From positions 1 to 64,000 of the forward strand of contig CAZCGA010000024.1 of assembly GCA_964498075.1 (NCBI GenBank): a stretch of DNA of 64,000 nucleotides, given 5' to 3'. This DNA comes from CAZCGA01 sp964498075. Lineage in GTDB: Bacteria > Desulfobacterota > Binatia > HRBIN30. The notes beneath the pieces were generated by a model. The model searched no databases. It was not told where the DNA came from and saw only the letters and a program-made list of their open reading frames with translations. Of the stretch, positions 21,863 to 31,100 are shown in pieces; within the stretch, counting starts at the first letter, position 1; the number at the start of each line of letters is the position of its first letter. The translations under genes were made by a program, and so were the position numbers.

Positions 21863-24238
21863 TCAGCGGCAGACGCCGTCGGCGACCAGGCGCTCCACTT
21901 CGCCGCGATCCAGCCCGAGGACGCGGCCGAGCACGTCTTCGGTATCCGCCCCAAGCAGTGGAGCGGCGCCGGCGGTCACCAGCTCGGTGCGGCTCATGCG
22001 CATGGGATTGCCGATGTGGTGCTCCACGCCGACCTCCGCATGCTGCACGGTGATGATTGCGCCCCGCGCGGCGAGGTGCGCGTCGGCGCGCTGATCATCC
22101 GGGTTCTGCACCGGCATCGCCGAGACGCCGGCTGCCTGCAGCTTCGCGGCCACCTCCTCGGGGCTGCGCGTCCGCGTCCACTCCGCGACCCGCGTGTCGA
22201 TCTCGCCGCGAGCCGCCTGCCGGCCTGCGAGCGTCGCAAGCCGCGGGTCCGTTGACCATCCGAGACAACGGGCGAGCCGTTCCCAGCGCTCGTCACCGAC
22301 CACAGCGATCGCGCACCAGCGGTCCTCGCCGGCGCACGGATAGACGCCGTGCGGGACTGCGTAGTCGACCGCGTTGCCACGCTGTGCGGGTGGCGTTCCG
22401 GTGCATGGGCCTTCGAGGTAGAACTCGCCGAGCAAGTAGGCCGTCGCCTCCGTTTGCGCCATCTCGATGAGCTGCCCTTCGCCGGTCCGGCGGCGGTGCT
22501 CGAGTGCGGCGAGGACGGCAACGGCGCCGAGCTTGCTCGCGATGTGATCGGGATGATTGAGGGCGCAGCCGGCGGGGTACGGCGCCTCGGGATGGTTCCA
22601 CAGCCAGTTGGCGCCGGCGAAGGAGGAGTTGAGAGGCCCGAACGCTTGCGCGTCTCCGAGTGGGCCACCACGCCCGAAGCCCTGCGACGCCACGTAGATC
22701 ACATCGGGACGTACGCGCCGCACGTCGTCGTAATCGAGTCCCCACCGCCGCACGACGCCGCCACGGTTGTTCTCGACGACCACGTCGGCGGTGGCACACA
22801 GCTGTAGCGCCAGCTCGCGGCCGCGTGCGGCGCGCAGGTCGAGACACACACTCTTCTGTCCGCGGCACTCGGTGTTGAAGGTCCAGGCACGATTCGGCGT
22901 ATCCGGCTCGACGGTAACGGCGCGCAGGAAATCGAGGTTGGCGCGCGACTCGACCTTGATGACCTCGGTCCCCAGCTCGCCGAGCAGCCAGCACACTTCC
23001 GGTCCCACCGCGCCGACACCGAGATTGATCACCCGCATGCCGCGCAGCGGCGGTCCGTCTCCATTGCCGCTTGGTGCCTCGGCCGCACGCCGCGGAAAGC
23101 CGGCCCGGTCGTCTTCCCCGAACGCCGGCGCCGGCCGGCGCAGCACCGCGGGCGTCTGCGAGAAGTTGAACGGCCCGGGTGCGAACGGCGCGCCGGCGAG
23201 GTGTGGGAATCCGGTGCGACGGAAGTAGCTGCGCACGCGCGTCTGCTCCTCGGCCACGAACTGGTCGGGCGTGTTGACCGGAGCCATCGGCAGACCGAGC
23301 CGCCGCGCTTCTGCGAACACCTCGTCGCGCCGCCGCTCGCGCAGCGCATCGGCGGCAAGCAAGCGGATCACGTCGCTGTTCAGCAACCGATAGACGGCGA
23401 GCTCCCACTCGGGACCCGAGAGCGGCTCGGGGTTTCCGAGCAGCGCGACGAACGCCTTCCAGTGGCGCGGCGTGCCGGGCAGCAAGCGGACGTAGCCGTC
23501 CGCCGTCGGCAAGACGAGGTACGCGCCGTCGGCGTTGCGCGGCGGCGACGCGGGGATCAGCGGATAGAGACGCGTGTAGTCGGCGAGCGGGATCGACCAC
23601 GGATTGAGGCCGTGGAGCGCCGCCTCCTGCACCGACACCTCGACGGTCTGTCCGCCGCCGTGTCGGGCACGATCGAGCACGGCCGTGAGTGCGCCGGCCG
23701 CGGCGAAGACCGCGGCGCAGTCGTGCGCCAGATAGCCCGGCAGCCAGCACGGCGGCAGGTCGAGGAATCCGGCGGCATGCAGCGCCCCCGACGCCGCAAA
23801 CGCGGGCAGGGGCTCGGCCCTCCAGTCGGCGCGCGGACCCGACAGACCAAAGTCGGCAACGGCCACGTGAATCAGCCGCGGGTGACGGGCGCGGACCTCC
23901 GTCGGGGTCAAGCGATGCTGCCGCTCCGCTTGCGGTCCGAGATTTTCGAGCAGGATGTCGGCGTGCTCACAGAGATCAACGAAGCGGCTCCAGCCGTCCG
24001 CGGCGTGCAGATCGATAACCGCGCCGCGCTTGTTGGCGTTGCGGTAGAGGAAGGGCAGCGAGCGATCGGGCGCGGCGACGCCGCCCGCGAACGGCGGGCG
24101 CAGGCGATCCGGGTCGCCGCCCGGCGGCTCCACCTTGATGACGTCGGCGCCGAGATCGGCGAGCAGGCGCCCGGCAAGCGCGCCGCGCAGATCGGTCAGG
24201 TCGACCACACGCAGGTGCGCCAGCGGCGGTGCGGGCAT
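21863..24238 (-). CDS. CaiB/BaiF CoA-transferase, two fused domains (791 aa)
   Basis: Two full family III CoA-transferase units are joined in one chain. Unit 1 starts LRVVDLTDLRGALAGRLLADLGADVIKVE and unit 2, from about residue 405, starts MRVINLGVGAVGPEVCWLLGELGTEVIKVE. Each has its own ENLGP/ENNRGG and GQTVEVSVQEA/GQLIEMAQTEA motifs. Most family members are homodimers of about 400 residues, so this looks like a fused dimer. In unit 1 the usual catalytic Asp region reads differently from unit 2, so one active site may be lost. It ends 8 bp after the luciferase-like gene upstream, and the two are probably an operon for acyl-CoA activation and oxidation. Confidence 0.85.
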   Translation of the reverse strand: MPAPPLAHLRVVDLTDLRGALAGRLLADLGADVIKVEPPGGDPDRLRPPFAGGVAAPDRSLPFLYRNANKRGAVIDLHAADGWSRFVDLCEHADILLENLGPQAERQHRLTPTEVRARHPRLIHVAVADFGLSGPRADWRAEPLPAFAASGALHAAGFLDLPPCWLPGYLAHDCAAVFAAAGALTAVLDRARHGGGQTVEVSVQEAALHGLNPWSIPLADYTRLYPLIPASPPRNADGAYLVLPTADGYVRLLPGTPRHWKAFVALLGNPEPLSGPEWELAVYRLLNSDVIRLLAADALRERRRDEVFAEARRLGLPMAPVNTPDQFVAEEQTRVRSYFRRTGFPHLAGAPFAPGPFNFSQTPAVLRRPAPAFGEDDRAGFPRRAAEAPSGNGDGPPLRGMRVINLGVGAVGPEVCWLLGELGTEVIKVESRANLDFLRAVTVEPDTPNRAWTFNTECRGQKSVCLDLRAARGRELALQLCATADVVVENNRGGVVRRWGLDYDDVRRVRPDVIYVASQGFGRGGPLGDAQAFGPLNSSFAGANWLWNHPEAPYPAGCALNHPDHIASKLGAVAVLAALEHRRRTGEGQLIEMAQTEATAYLLGEFYLEGPCTGTPPAQRGNAVDYAVPHGVYPCAGEDRWCAIAVVGDERWERLARCLGWSTDPRLATLAGRQAARGEIDTRVAEWTRTRSPEEVAAKLQAAGVSAMPVQNPDDQRADAHLAARGAIITVQHAEVGVEHHIGNPMRMSRTELVTAGAAPLLGADTEDVLGRVLGLDRGEVERLVADGVCR

Positions 24239-24246
24239 CGGGCGCC

Positions 24247-25368
24247 TCAGCTCGGCATCGTCCGGCTCAGCTGACCACCCTCGGCGGCGTGGCTTGTGCG
24301 GCCGGCATCGAGCTTCTGCAGCTCCGGCATCACCTCGCGGCCGAACAGCCGCATGTTCCGCTCGGCTTCCTCCCCCGGCATGCCGGCGTAGCTGAAGACC
24401 CCGACGAAGGTGTCGGCGCCAACGCGCGAGCGGATGTCGAGGATCTTCTCGTAGCATTGCTCCGGCGTGCCCCACACTTGCAGATTGAGGAAGAACTCCG
24501 ACACGCCTTCCGAGCCGTGTTGATGCACCATCTCCGACATGCGGCCGTAGTACTCGTAGCCCTTGGTCTTGGCGAAGTGGTCGCCGCGAAACTCGTAGTG
24601 GCGGATGACCGTGTCCCAATATCCGCCGATGTAGCGCTCCGCCATCGCCCGGGCGCGGCCGGGGTCTTCGTCGCAGAAGGTCCATCCCGCAGCGATCGTC
24701 GGCGGAGGATCGGCGGCATTCACCTCGCGGAAAGCGGCGCGGTACTCTTGCAGCTCGGCGGCAACCGTGTCCCACGGTTTCTGCGGAATGATCAGGATGC
24801 CGACGCCCAGCTCGGCCATGATGCGCACGGACTCCGGGGAGACCGCCGCGGCGTAGGTGCGGCCCTTGAACGACTTGAACGGTGCCGGGCGGATGTCCTT
24901 GCGCGGCTGCTTCACCAGCGTGCCGTCGTACTCGCAGTAGCCCTGCTCGAGCCCGCGCAGGATCATCTGCGCGCTTTCCACGAAGCGCGCCCGCGACTCG
25001 TCCATCGGCACGCGGAAGCCCTCGAACTCGACGCGCCCCAAGCCGCGGCCCATGCCGAAGATGAGGCGGCCGCCGCTCATGTTGTCCAGCATCGATATCT
25101 GCTCGGCGACGCGCATCGGGTCGTGCCACGGCAGCACGACCACCATCGAGCCGAGTTGAATGCGCTGCGAGCAGCCGGCCATGTAGGTCAGGAACTGCAG
25201 CACGTCGGGGCACATCGTGTAGTCGGTGAAGTGGTGCTCGACGCCCCACACGGAATCGAAGCCCAGCGGCTCGGCGAGGCGCGCCAGACCGAGTTCCTGC
25301 TCATACACCTCGTGATCCGACCGCTGGTTGTGCGGGTTCTGAAAGATCGAGGCCATTCCAACGTGCAT
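24247..25368 (-). CDS. LLM-class flavin-dependent oxidoreductase (373 aa)
   Basis: This is a bacterial luciferase-like monooxygenase: VWGVEHHF near the N-terminus, then MVVVLPWHDPMRVAEQ and LDNMSGGRLIFGMGRGLGRVEF, the standard flavin (FMN or F420) binding segments. The start at 25368 has a gggagg site. It directly precedes the fused CoA-transferase. The substrate cannot be told from sequence. Three further family members lie at 49927, 51309 and 54526. Confidence 0.9.
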   Translation of the reverse strand: MHVGMASIFQNPHNQRSDHEVYEQELGLARLAEPLGFDSVWGVEHHFTDYTMCPDVLQFLTYMAGCSQRIQLGSMVVVLPWHDPMRVAEQISMLDNMSGGRLIFGMGRGLGRVEFEGFRVPMDESRARFVESAQMILRGLEQGYCEYDGTLVKQPRKDIRPAPFKSFKGRTYAAAVSPESVRIMAELGVGILIIPQKPWDTVAAELQEYRAAFREVNAADPPPTIAAGWTFCDEDPGRARAMAERYIGGYWDTVIRHYEFRGDHFAKTKGYEYYGRMSEMVHQHGSEGVSEFFLNLQVWGTPEQCYEKILDIRSRVGADTFVGVFSYAGMPGEEAERNMRLFGREVMPELQKLDAGRTSHAAEGGQLSRTMPS

Positions 25369-25535
25369 CGCAGCGCCTCCCAACGGAAAGTGGGTGCACG
25401 TTAACAGCATTCGGAACGCGCGTACAAGAGGCCGCGAGGATCAAGAGCTGCGGGCTGCCTCGCTGGTATGGGACCTGTCTCGGGCATTGAGCTGCTGCTT
25501 GCGCTCGGCCTTTGCCCGCCACGGCGCGGCAGCGG

Positions 25536-26216
25536 TCAACGCCTTTCCGGCTTGACCAGCCGGCGCACCTCGCGCAGCAGCGCGACCAGCTCATTGAGTT
25601 GGCGGCCACGTACGCCGTAGAGATCGCGCAGGCGGCCGCGCAGCGCCGGAATCGACAACGGCGGGTGTTCTCGCTCGGGAAACGCTGCGAGGGTGTCCTG
25701 GACGTCAGCGAGATCCCGCGTCATGCGGCGTCGGTCCGCGGCCGCCGCGAGGAGCTTCAAGATGACGTAGTCCTCGACTCGCGGCACCGCGACCTTGACG
25801 CCTTCGATCGTGGTGGTGCACGCCTGTTCGAGTGCCACTGAGAACGGGCCTCGAGGCTCACCGGCGCGTGCGTGCAGCGACGCGACGGCGGCAATCTCCA
25901 GATCGACCGTGCGGCCGCGCGCCGCATAGCGCCACGCGTGGGGTGAGTGCAGCACGCGCGTGAAGCCCGCCTTTCGCATCGCATCTTCGGGCAGCTCCGT
26001 CTGATCAACTAGAACGATGTCGATGTCTCTGGTGCTGCCGGCACGCACCGCAATGTCGCGATACGTGCCGCCGATGACCATGAAGCGGGCGCCCGCGCGC
26101 TGCGCCACGCGTGCGAAGGCCCTGAAGGCCGCGGCGTGCCCGACTGTGCTGAGACGCCCATGCCGGTCGGGGCGATGAGCGTCGCCATCTTCAGGGGGAT
26201 GCAGCAAGAGATCCAC
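25536..26216 (-). CDS. Nucleotidyltransferase-fold protein (about 226 aa)
   Basis: The segment VIGGTYRDIAVRAGSTRDID carries the GG...(T/S)xDxD signature of the pol-beta nucleotidyltransferase fold, in the style of AbiEii/DUF6036 proteins. The C-terminal region YVILKLLAAAADRRRMTRDL is also typical. The start is uncertain: GTG 26216 is used here, and a longer frame to 26639 includes non-homologous sequence. AbiEii-type proteins are toxins with an AbiEi partner, but no partner gene is visible. It lies beside a gene remnant, so the region may be a decaying accessory patch. Confidence 0.65.
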   Translation of the reverse strand: MDLLLHPPEDGDAHRPDRHGRLSTVGHAAAFRAFARVAQRAGARFMVIGGTYRDIAVRAGSTRDIDIVLVDQTELPEDAMRKAGFTRVLHSPHAWRYAARGRTVDLEIAAVASLHARAGEPRGPFSVALEQACTTTIEGVKVAVPRVEDYVILKLLAAAADRRRMTRDLADVQDTLAAFPEREHPPLSIPALRGRLRDLYGVRGRQLNELVALLREVRRLVKPERR

Positions 26217-26371
26217 GGCGCCGAGTGTAGCACTCCCGATCTTGCAGAGTGAACGGCCGACGTCGAGGCCTTGGCTGGCTGCCGGCGCGATGGCTGGCCT
26301 CCCGCGGTGGAAGCCGATCCACGGAGTCCAATCGTGCCTTTGGAAATCGATGATAGATGAAGCGTCCGACA

Positions 26372-26569
26372 TCACCCGGTCCCCCAGCACATGTCGCGGA
26401 CCGCGAGATCGGCCGACGTGTCGAACGGCAAGACCGTGGCCATCAGCTCGAGTCGCCGGTCGCGAGCCAACGAGCCTTGGGACGTCTGCCACAGTGAGAG
26501 CCACGCATCGACGTCCTCTTGCCGGAGAAGTTGCTCGCTCCTGAGTCGGAGCGCTCGTGTGTCCTGCAT
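26372..26569 (-). pseudogene. N-terminal remnant of a SAM-dependent methyltransferase
   Basis: The 65-codon frame reads LRLRSEQLLRQEDVDAWLSLWQ and then LAVRDMCWGTGD, which corresponds to the first helices and the motif I (xDxGxGxGD) of small class I methyltransferases. The frame closes directly after motif I with no continuation, so the rest of the enzyme is missing. The call is based on pattern only. The rest of the 26217-26708 gap shows nothing I can support. Confidence 0.4.
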
Positions 26570-26708
26570 CCTGGATCTCACTCCGCTCTTGATGCTGCCC
26601 AACGGATTGATGCTCAGCTGCGCAGCCCAGCGCTGCCAAACTCTCGCTGAGCTACCGACGCTCGTTGTCAGACGGTACCACGCCCGCAAATGGATCACGC
26701 CGGGCTGG

Positions 26709-27587
26709 TCAGCCGATGCGGGCTAGCGCAATTCGATAGAACTCATGCCCGCGCATCTTGCGTGCCGCGTCCTTGAAGTAGCGCTCCCGATAGTCCGCGG
26801 CGCCCACATCGCTCTCAAGGGACAACCCGCGTTCGGCAAGAAACTCCGGCAGCTCTTCCGGTGCGATGCCCCACGTCAGCTTCTCGCCGACCTTCTCGAG
26901 GGAAGCGAAGAGCCTCTCCGTGCCAATGAATTCGCTTGGCCTCGTTAGCACGTCGCGATGAACGTACGTGAAGAGGAGCAGGCTTCCTGGCAACGCGCGC
27001 GCGCACCACCGCAACGTGGTGTCGACGGCGGCTTCCGTGAGGTAGTTCGTGACACCTTCCCAGAGAATGAAGGTGCGCGCCGACTCGCTGTACCCAGCAG
27101 CAGCCATGGCGGACTCTAGGTCCCCCTGGTTGAAGTCGGTGGCGACGAACCGGACGTGTTTCGGCGGGGTGGGGAGCGCGTGTTCCAGAACCCTTCGTTT
27201 GGTTGCCTGCGTATCTAGATGGTCGACTTCGAAGACGGTGATCGCGCGCAAGCCCGGCAAGCGGTACGCCCGGGAGTCGAACCCCGCACCGAGGATGACG
27301 AGCTGCTCCGTGTGCTCTCCGAGGGAGGCCGTGATCGCATCATCGATCAGCTTGGTGCGCGCGACGACAGAGGAACGTACCCCTGGCCATCGGTGGTCGA
27401 TGTACCAGGGCACGAACTGCTGAAGGCCGGGAACGACCGCGAGCCGGGCCACGAGTGCGAGCGGCCACCCCAGGAAGGCCTGAGCAAGAGGGTCCTCGAA
27501 GAGCCGTCTGCTCTCGGGAAGTGACGACTCGAGCGCGCGGAAGAGCGCGTTCTGTTCTGCGGTGCGACTTGCGTACCCTTCCCGCAT
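26709..27587 (-). CDS. Leucine carboxyl methyltransferase-like SAM-dependent methyltransferase (292 aa)
   Basis: The protein matches the LCM-like class I methyltransferase group (PF04072/TIGR00027): SSVVARTKLIDDAI, then VILGAGFDSRAYRLP (SAM motif I), VFEVDHLDTQATKR (the acidic ribose-binding position) and ILWEGVTNYLTEAAV. Length is normal. Such enzymes in bacteria act on small carboxylates or polyketide intermediates. It stands alone with no biosynthetic cluster around it. Confidence 0.9.
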   Translation of the reverse strand: MREGYASRTAEQNALFRALESSLPESRRLFEDPLAQAFLGWPLALVARLAVVPGLQQFVPWYIDHRWPGVRSSVVARTKLIDDAITASLGEHTEQLVILGAGFDSRAYRLPGLRAITVFEVDHLDTQATKRRVLEHALPTPPKHVRFVATDFNQGDLESAMAAAGYSESARTFILWEGVTNYLTEAAVDTTLRWCARALPGSLLLFTYVHRDVLTRPSEFIGTERLFASLEKVGEKLTWGIAPEELPEFLAERGLSLESDVGAADYRERYFKDAARKMRGHEFYRIALARIG

Positions 27588-27690
27588 GGACTCACCGCTC
27601 GGGCTTCGAGGTCATGTCGCCCAACGGCTTGGCGTTCAGGCGCGGCGCGCTCTTCGCCGTCGCCTGGAGCGGCTGGTCAGATGCCATCGC

Positions 27691-28641
27691 TCACAGATCC
27701 CGAACTCCCTTGCGCAGTTGTTCCTGACGTTGGTCTTGCAGGCGGTCCGCGTAGTCTTGATGAACCACGGAAACGGAGCCAGTGTTGATGTCCCGGTCCG
27801 GTGCCCTCAACTCGATCAGCAACTTGTTCCACTGCCACAGACGCACAACTGCCGTCGTACGAACGCCACCCTTCGACTGCCACGGCTCCTCCCTAGCGGC
27901 CTGTGGTTCACCGTACTTCGCTCGGAACACTTCAGCGGCCTCGGTGACCTTGCTGGGAGGCGAGAACCCGCCGTACAGTGCGACCAGCTTGCCGTCGACC
28001 AAGGTTACATCCGCGGCTGACCCGATAGTGCCACCAAGGTTATCGCGAAATGTGACCTCCCTCGGGTGACCGCATCCGTGACTCTGCACCGCCAATCGTC
28101 GGCTTTCTTCGGGAAGGCGGGCCGGCATGTTGAAGCAGTACGTGTCCTGCTGCCAGCACGTACCGCCGCCACTGCTGTAGAAGTACTCAGTTCTGGGGCA
28201 TTCTGGGATCTGAGCAGCGAGATCAACGCCGAACCGAAGACCTCGGAAGGTCGGAAGGTTGGAAGGTAGTGCGGCACGCTCTGCATCGGCTCCTGACTCT
28301 GCAGCCTCGTTGCGGGTTGGCGCGTCCTCTGCCGTCGGCTTCGGCTCTTCGGCGAAGTTGATGGTGACAGGCGTACCAAAAACACGCCCCGGAAAGGGTA
28401 CAGGTGGTTCCACCGTGGGCAAACGGAGCGCGACATCTTGTCCCTTGAAATTGCGGAAACTCAATTCATGGTCGCTGTGGCGCGACAGCCACAGCGTCAC
28501 GGGTGCCCGGTGCTGAGTACCGTCGATCTGAAATTCCTGGTTCGGTGGATTCGTTTGAAACGTGACCTTCTGCGCAAATAACCCACAGCCAGATTCCAAC
28601 AGGATCGCGATCGAGAGTGTGAGAAATCTCCGGACATGCAT
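27691..28641 (-). CDS. Exported protein of unknown function (316 aa)
   Basis: I do not recognise a family. The N-terminus (MHVRRFLTLSIAILLESGCGLFAQ) is a signal sequence that may end at a lipoprotein Cys19, although the preceding residues are a poor lipobox. A short PEGA-like beta segment follows (VTFQTNPPNQEFQIDG ... VTLWLSRHSDHELSF), then a Cys-containing C-terminal domain (CWQQDTYCF). It lies 86 bp after the P-loop gene at 28728 on the same strand and may be co-transcribed. Confidence 0.6.
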   Translation of the reverse strand: MHVRRFLTLSIAILLESGCGLFAQKVTFQTNPPNQEFQIDGTQHRAPVTLWLSRHSDHELSFRNFKGQDVALRLPTVEPPVPFPGRVFGTPVTINFAEEPKPTAEDAPTRNEAAESGADAERAALPSNLPTFRGLRFGVDLAAQIPECPRTEYFYSSGGGTCWQQDTYCFNMPARLPEESRRLAVQSHGCGHPREVTFRDNLGGTIGSAADVTLVDGKLVALYGGFSPPSKVTEAAEVFRAKYGEPQAAREEPWQSKGGVRTTAVVRLWQWNKLLIELRAPDRDINTGSVSVVHQDYADRLQDQRQEQLRKGVRDL

Positions 28642-28727
28642 GACGCATGGTCTCCGTGGTGACCGCTGGGCTTGCGGTTGTTGCTCTGGGTTGCCCATGG
28701 AGCGGGCCCGCGCCTTGACACCGCCAA

Positions 28728-29369
28728 TCATGGGCAGCCTCGCAACCAGGCGTCGTGTTGGAGTGAGAGGTTGAGCCGCCGCCACAGCATGCTGCAGTCC
28801 TTCTGCAGACTCTGAAACCTTTCACGCGCGTACCGATCGATCCACTCCTCCAAGTCCCGTCTGAAATGGTCTGTTGCGCTGTCGGCGACAAGGCGCCCGT
28901 CGTCGATGACGATCATACGCGAGAACCTATCGACCTTGTCACTCTCCAACTTATCGACTTCGGCGAGTGCGACCACCGTCGCGCCGGCGTCGGTGGCTGC
29001 CTTCAAAGTGTCCCAATGTTGTGGCGCCTCTGGATCAACCCGTTCGCGCGGTGCGTCGCATCGAAACTGATCCCTGGTTCGAAAGCCGTTAATCAGGAGG
29101 ATCTGTTTCGAATGAAAGCCGTCCTGACTCGGATTTTCGCGAAGCGGGTCGATGATTTCGTAGCCGGCAGTCACCTCAACGCCAGCAGTTCTCTTACGTA
29201 TTGCCTCGTACAGCGTATTTTTGCCCGCGCCCGCACCGCCAACAACGAGAACTCGCTGACCCTGCTCGACACTGAAGGACAGGTGATCAATACTGTATCG
29301 TCTTGGAATCGGCCGGTTGAGATCCGGCCTGTTCGCCACTTCAAGGCATCTCACCTCCAACACCACCAT
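28728..29369 (-). CDS. Degenerate ABC-type P-loop protein (213 aa)
   Basis: The N-terminal half is laid out like an ABC ATPase: YSIDHLSFSVEQGQRVLVVGGAGAGKNTLYEAI. The P-loop is complete except that the last Ser/Thr position is shifted by an Asn (GKN-T). No LSGGQ signature is seen, and the Walker B region is replaced by VVALAEVDKLESDK. The end has FSRMIVIDDGRLV, the usual post-Walker B strand with an H-loop lost. It is therefore shortened and probably not a normal transport ATPase. There is no permease nearby. Confidence 0.55.
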   Translation of the reverse strand: MVVLEVRCLEVANRPDLNRPIPRRYSIDHLSFSVEQGQRVLVVGGAGAGKNTLYEAIRKRTAGVEVTAGYEIIDPLRENPSQDGFHSKQILLINGFRTRDQFRCDAPRERVDPEAPQHWDTLKAATDAGATVVALAEVDKLESDKVDRFSRMIVIDDGRLVADSATDHFRRDLEEWIDRYARERFQSLQKDCSMLWRRLNLSLQHDAWLRGCP

Positions 29370-29572
29370 AGGAACTCCATGACCTGCAATGAGGCCCGCT
29401 TGTCGTCTCAACTCAACGTAGGCATCTAACCGGTATGCCGTTGAGCTGCGGCGGGCAACCGAAACGCTCCACACCAAACCGCCGCATACCTGCCGTCAGC
29501 TCGAACGGCTTGCTAGCGGATCGGCACCGTACGTCCGCCGGCAGACCACGCCAACCCGCATCGCGGAAAGGG

Positions 29573-29803
29573 TTACGTGTCCGTGCCGCCATAGCAGCTG
29601 TCACAAAGCAGGACCGCCCAGAACCGACCGTCCATAAAGTCTGTGATCGCATTGATGTGTGCGTGTTCCTCACACCACCACCGTTGGTTCTCTTGAGTCG
29701 ACATTGAGCCACAACCGCATCCCGGAAGTCGAGGAGCATGGCTGCAATCTGACTTGTGAAGGGTGAGGGTGCGGTTCGGACGATTCGCGCTGTAGAGGGC
29801 CAT
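29573..29803 (-). CDS. Small Cys-rich protein (76 aa)
   Basis: The protein has LHKSDCSHAPRLPGCGCG, QRWWCEEHAHINAI and VLLCDSCYG. This Cys/His spacing is consistent with a bound zinc. I do not know a named family. The start is set at the ATG at 29803; the frame extends to 29875. The wide Trp/Cys conservation pattern argues against chance, but it remains a tentative gene. The flanking sequence 29370-29572 shows nothing I can support. Confidence 0.4.
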   Translation of the reverse strand: MALYSANRPNRTLTLHKSDCSHAPRLPGCGCGSMSTQENQRWWCEEHAHINAITDFMDGRFWAVLLCDSCYGGTDT

Positions 29804-29914
29804 CCGTTCACTTGGTGCTTCAAGGCATCTATGGCTATTCTGGCTGAACGCCAACTTCCGCGTAGAGACAATCACGAAAAACAGGCGGGGTCACGGCGGC
29901 CAGTCGCAGATGAT

Positions 29915-30298
29915 CTACTGCCAATAGGCCTCCAAGTGGTCAGACGAAAACCAGTGGGGTACTCTCGTCTCGGACGTAAACGGACCATACACGAGATAGG
30001 GAAAGCGCGGATGACCGCTTCGCTGGAAGACGTAGTGATACGCATTCCCCTCTGGTTCGCCGCGCTTCCGATTCCGCTCCCGGACGAGCGCATCGGCCCC
30101 GGCGACGGCAAGCACGCCATGGAGGACGCGTTGGTCAAATCTGCACCCGCTACCCATGACGGCGACGGTGTCGTAAGCGCGCTGTACGCATGGAAGCTGG
30201 AGCCAACTCGCCAGCGGGATCTCGACGGGACGCCAGTCGGGCGGAGTCACGATGAGGCGAAATTGATCCTCTGTCAGCGGTGTACGATTCATTAACAT
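29915..30298 (-). CDS. Uncharacterised protein (127 aa)
   Basis: I do not recognise a family. The sequence is compact, with Trp and Pro in PPDWRPVEIPLASWLQLPCVQRAYD and AYHYVFQRSGHPRFPYLVYGPF, and no membrane segment. Two ATGs (30298 and 30292) could start it. It lies in a stretch of small accessory-type genes. The 276 bp to the next gene hold nothing I can support. Confidence 0.45.
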   Translation of the reverse strand: MLMNRTPLTEDQFRLIVTPPDWRPVEIPLASWLQLPCVQRAYDTVAVMGSGCRFDQRVLHGVLAVAGADALVRERNRKRGEPEGNAYHYVFQRSGHPRFPYLVYGPFTSETRVPHWFSSDHLEAYWQ

Positions 30299-30574
30299 TA
30301 CCTCACGCGCGCCAACAGCCTACTTGGCCGTCCCCCTCAGATCACCAACCCTTGCAACGCGTCGCAGCTTATCAGGCACGAATTGAAACGGTCCAGCGTG
30401 TCAGAATGCCCAAGGGCTCCAATTGTTGCGCCTCCAGCGGAGTGCAGCCCGACGTGGGCGAGTCTTGCACGATCTTGCAGCCCATCACGTCGCGCAGTCG
30501 GATCAGGTTGGGCTGCCCGGACTCCCATCATCCGGCGCTAGCATTGCGCATCAGCTCGGACGTGGGCGCGCCCT

Positions 30575-30955
30575 CTACTTGACCACCGACGTCGCAATGT
30601 TCGGGCTGGTCGGGTTCACGTCCAGCGTCCGCGTGCTGGGGATCACCACGAGGTCCATGTCTTCCATCGGGATTGCACCCAGCAGCACCTGATTGCCAAG
30701 GACCAGCGCCCCCGCAAAGCCTAATCGCTTCTTGAAATGGATCTCGATCGGTCCAACGTAGGGAACCAGCTTGCGCGTGTCGTCCGCCAGCGTGGCTTCC
30801 TTCTGGTCGATCTCTTCGAGCTCGAGCTGAATCCGAATGTGCTCCGGAATGCACAGATGCACGGAGCCCGAGTCGGCAAGCGCGTCGACTTCCACCGGCG
30901 CCAACTCCGGCATTCTCGGATTCCGCAACGTGAGCTTCGCGGGAACTAGCCCCAT
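30575..30955 (-). CDS. Clan AA retropepsin-like aspartic protease domain protein (126 aa)
   Basis: The fold elements of single-domain retroviral-type proteases are visible: VEVDALADSGSVHLCIP holds the D-S/T-G flap-side motif, and VLLGAIPMEDMDLVVIP is the second conserved block (hydrophobic-hydrophobic-G-x-x-x-L/M). The usual D-T-G-A is D-S-G-S here, still compatible with catalysis. The start is placed at the ATG at 30955 (MGLVPAKL); the frame extends to 30982. Such proteins are frequent in bacteria and would act as dimers. The substrate is unknown. Confidence 0.75.
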   Translation of the reverse strand: MGLVPAKLTLRNPRMPELAPVEVDALADSGSVHLCIPEHIRIQLELEEIDQKEATLADDTRKLVPYVGPIEIHFKKRLGFAGALVLGNQVLLGAIPMEDMDLVVIPSTRTLDVNPTSPNIATSVVK

Positions 30956-31100
30956 TGCTCCGCAGTATAGCGAAGACATCATCCAACCCCAACGCTTTTA
31001 GGAGGGCCACCACCAAGAGCCCCAACGGGGCGGCAAGCTCATAGCCCGAGGCAACGCCCCGGGCTGGAGCGGCGTGTGCGCCGGCTCCGAACGCTGCAGC

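Noticed and set aside
22293..23750. 485-codon minus-strand frame in the CoA-transferase region
   Set aside because: Out-of-phase Arg/Ala-rich shadow of the CoA-transferase gene, which has the conserved motifs.
27240..27290. gagtcgaacccc resembling a tRNA T-arm
   Set aside because: It lies inside the methyltransferase motif I codons, with no acceptor stem or anticodon arm around it.
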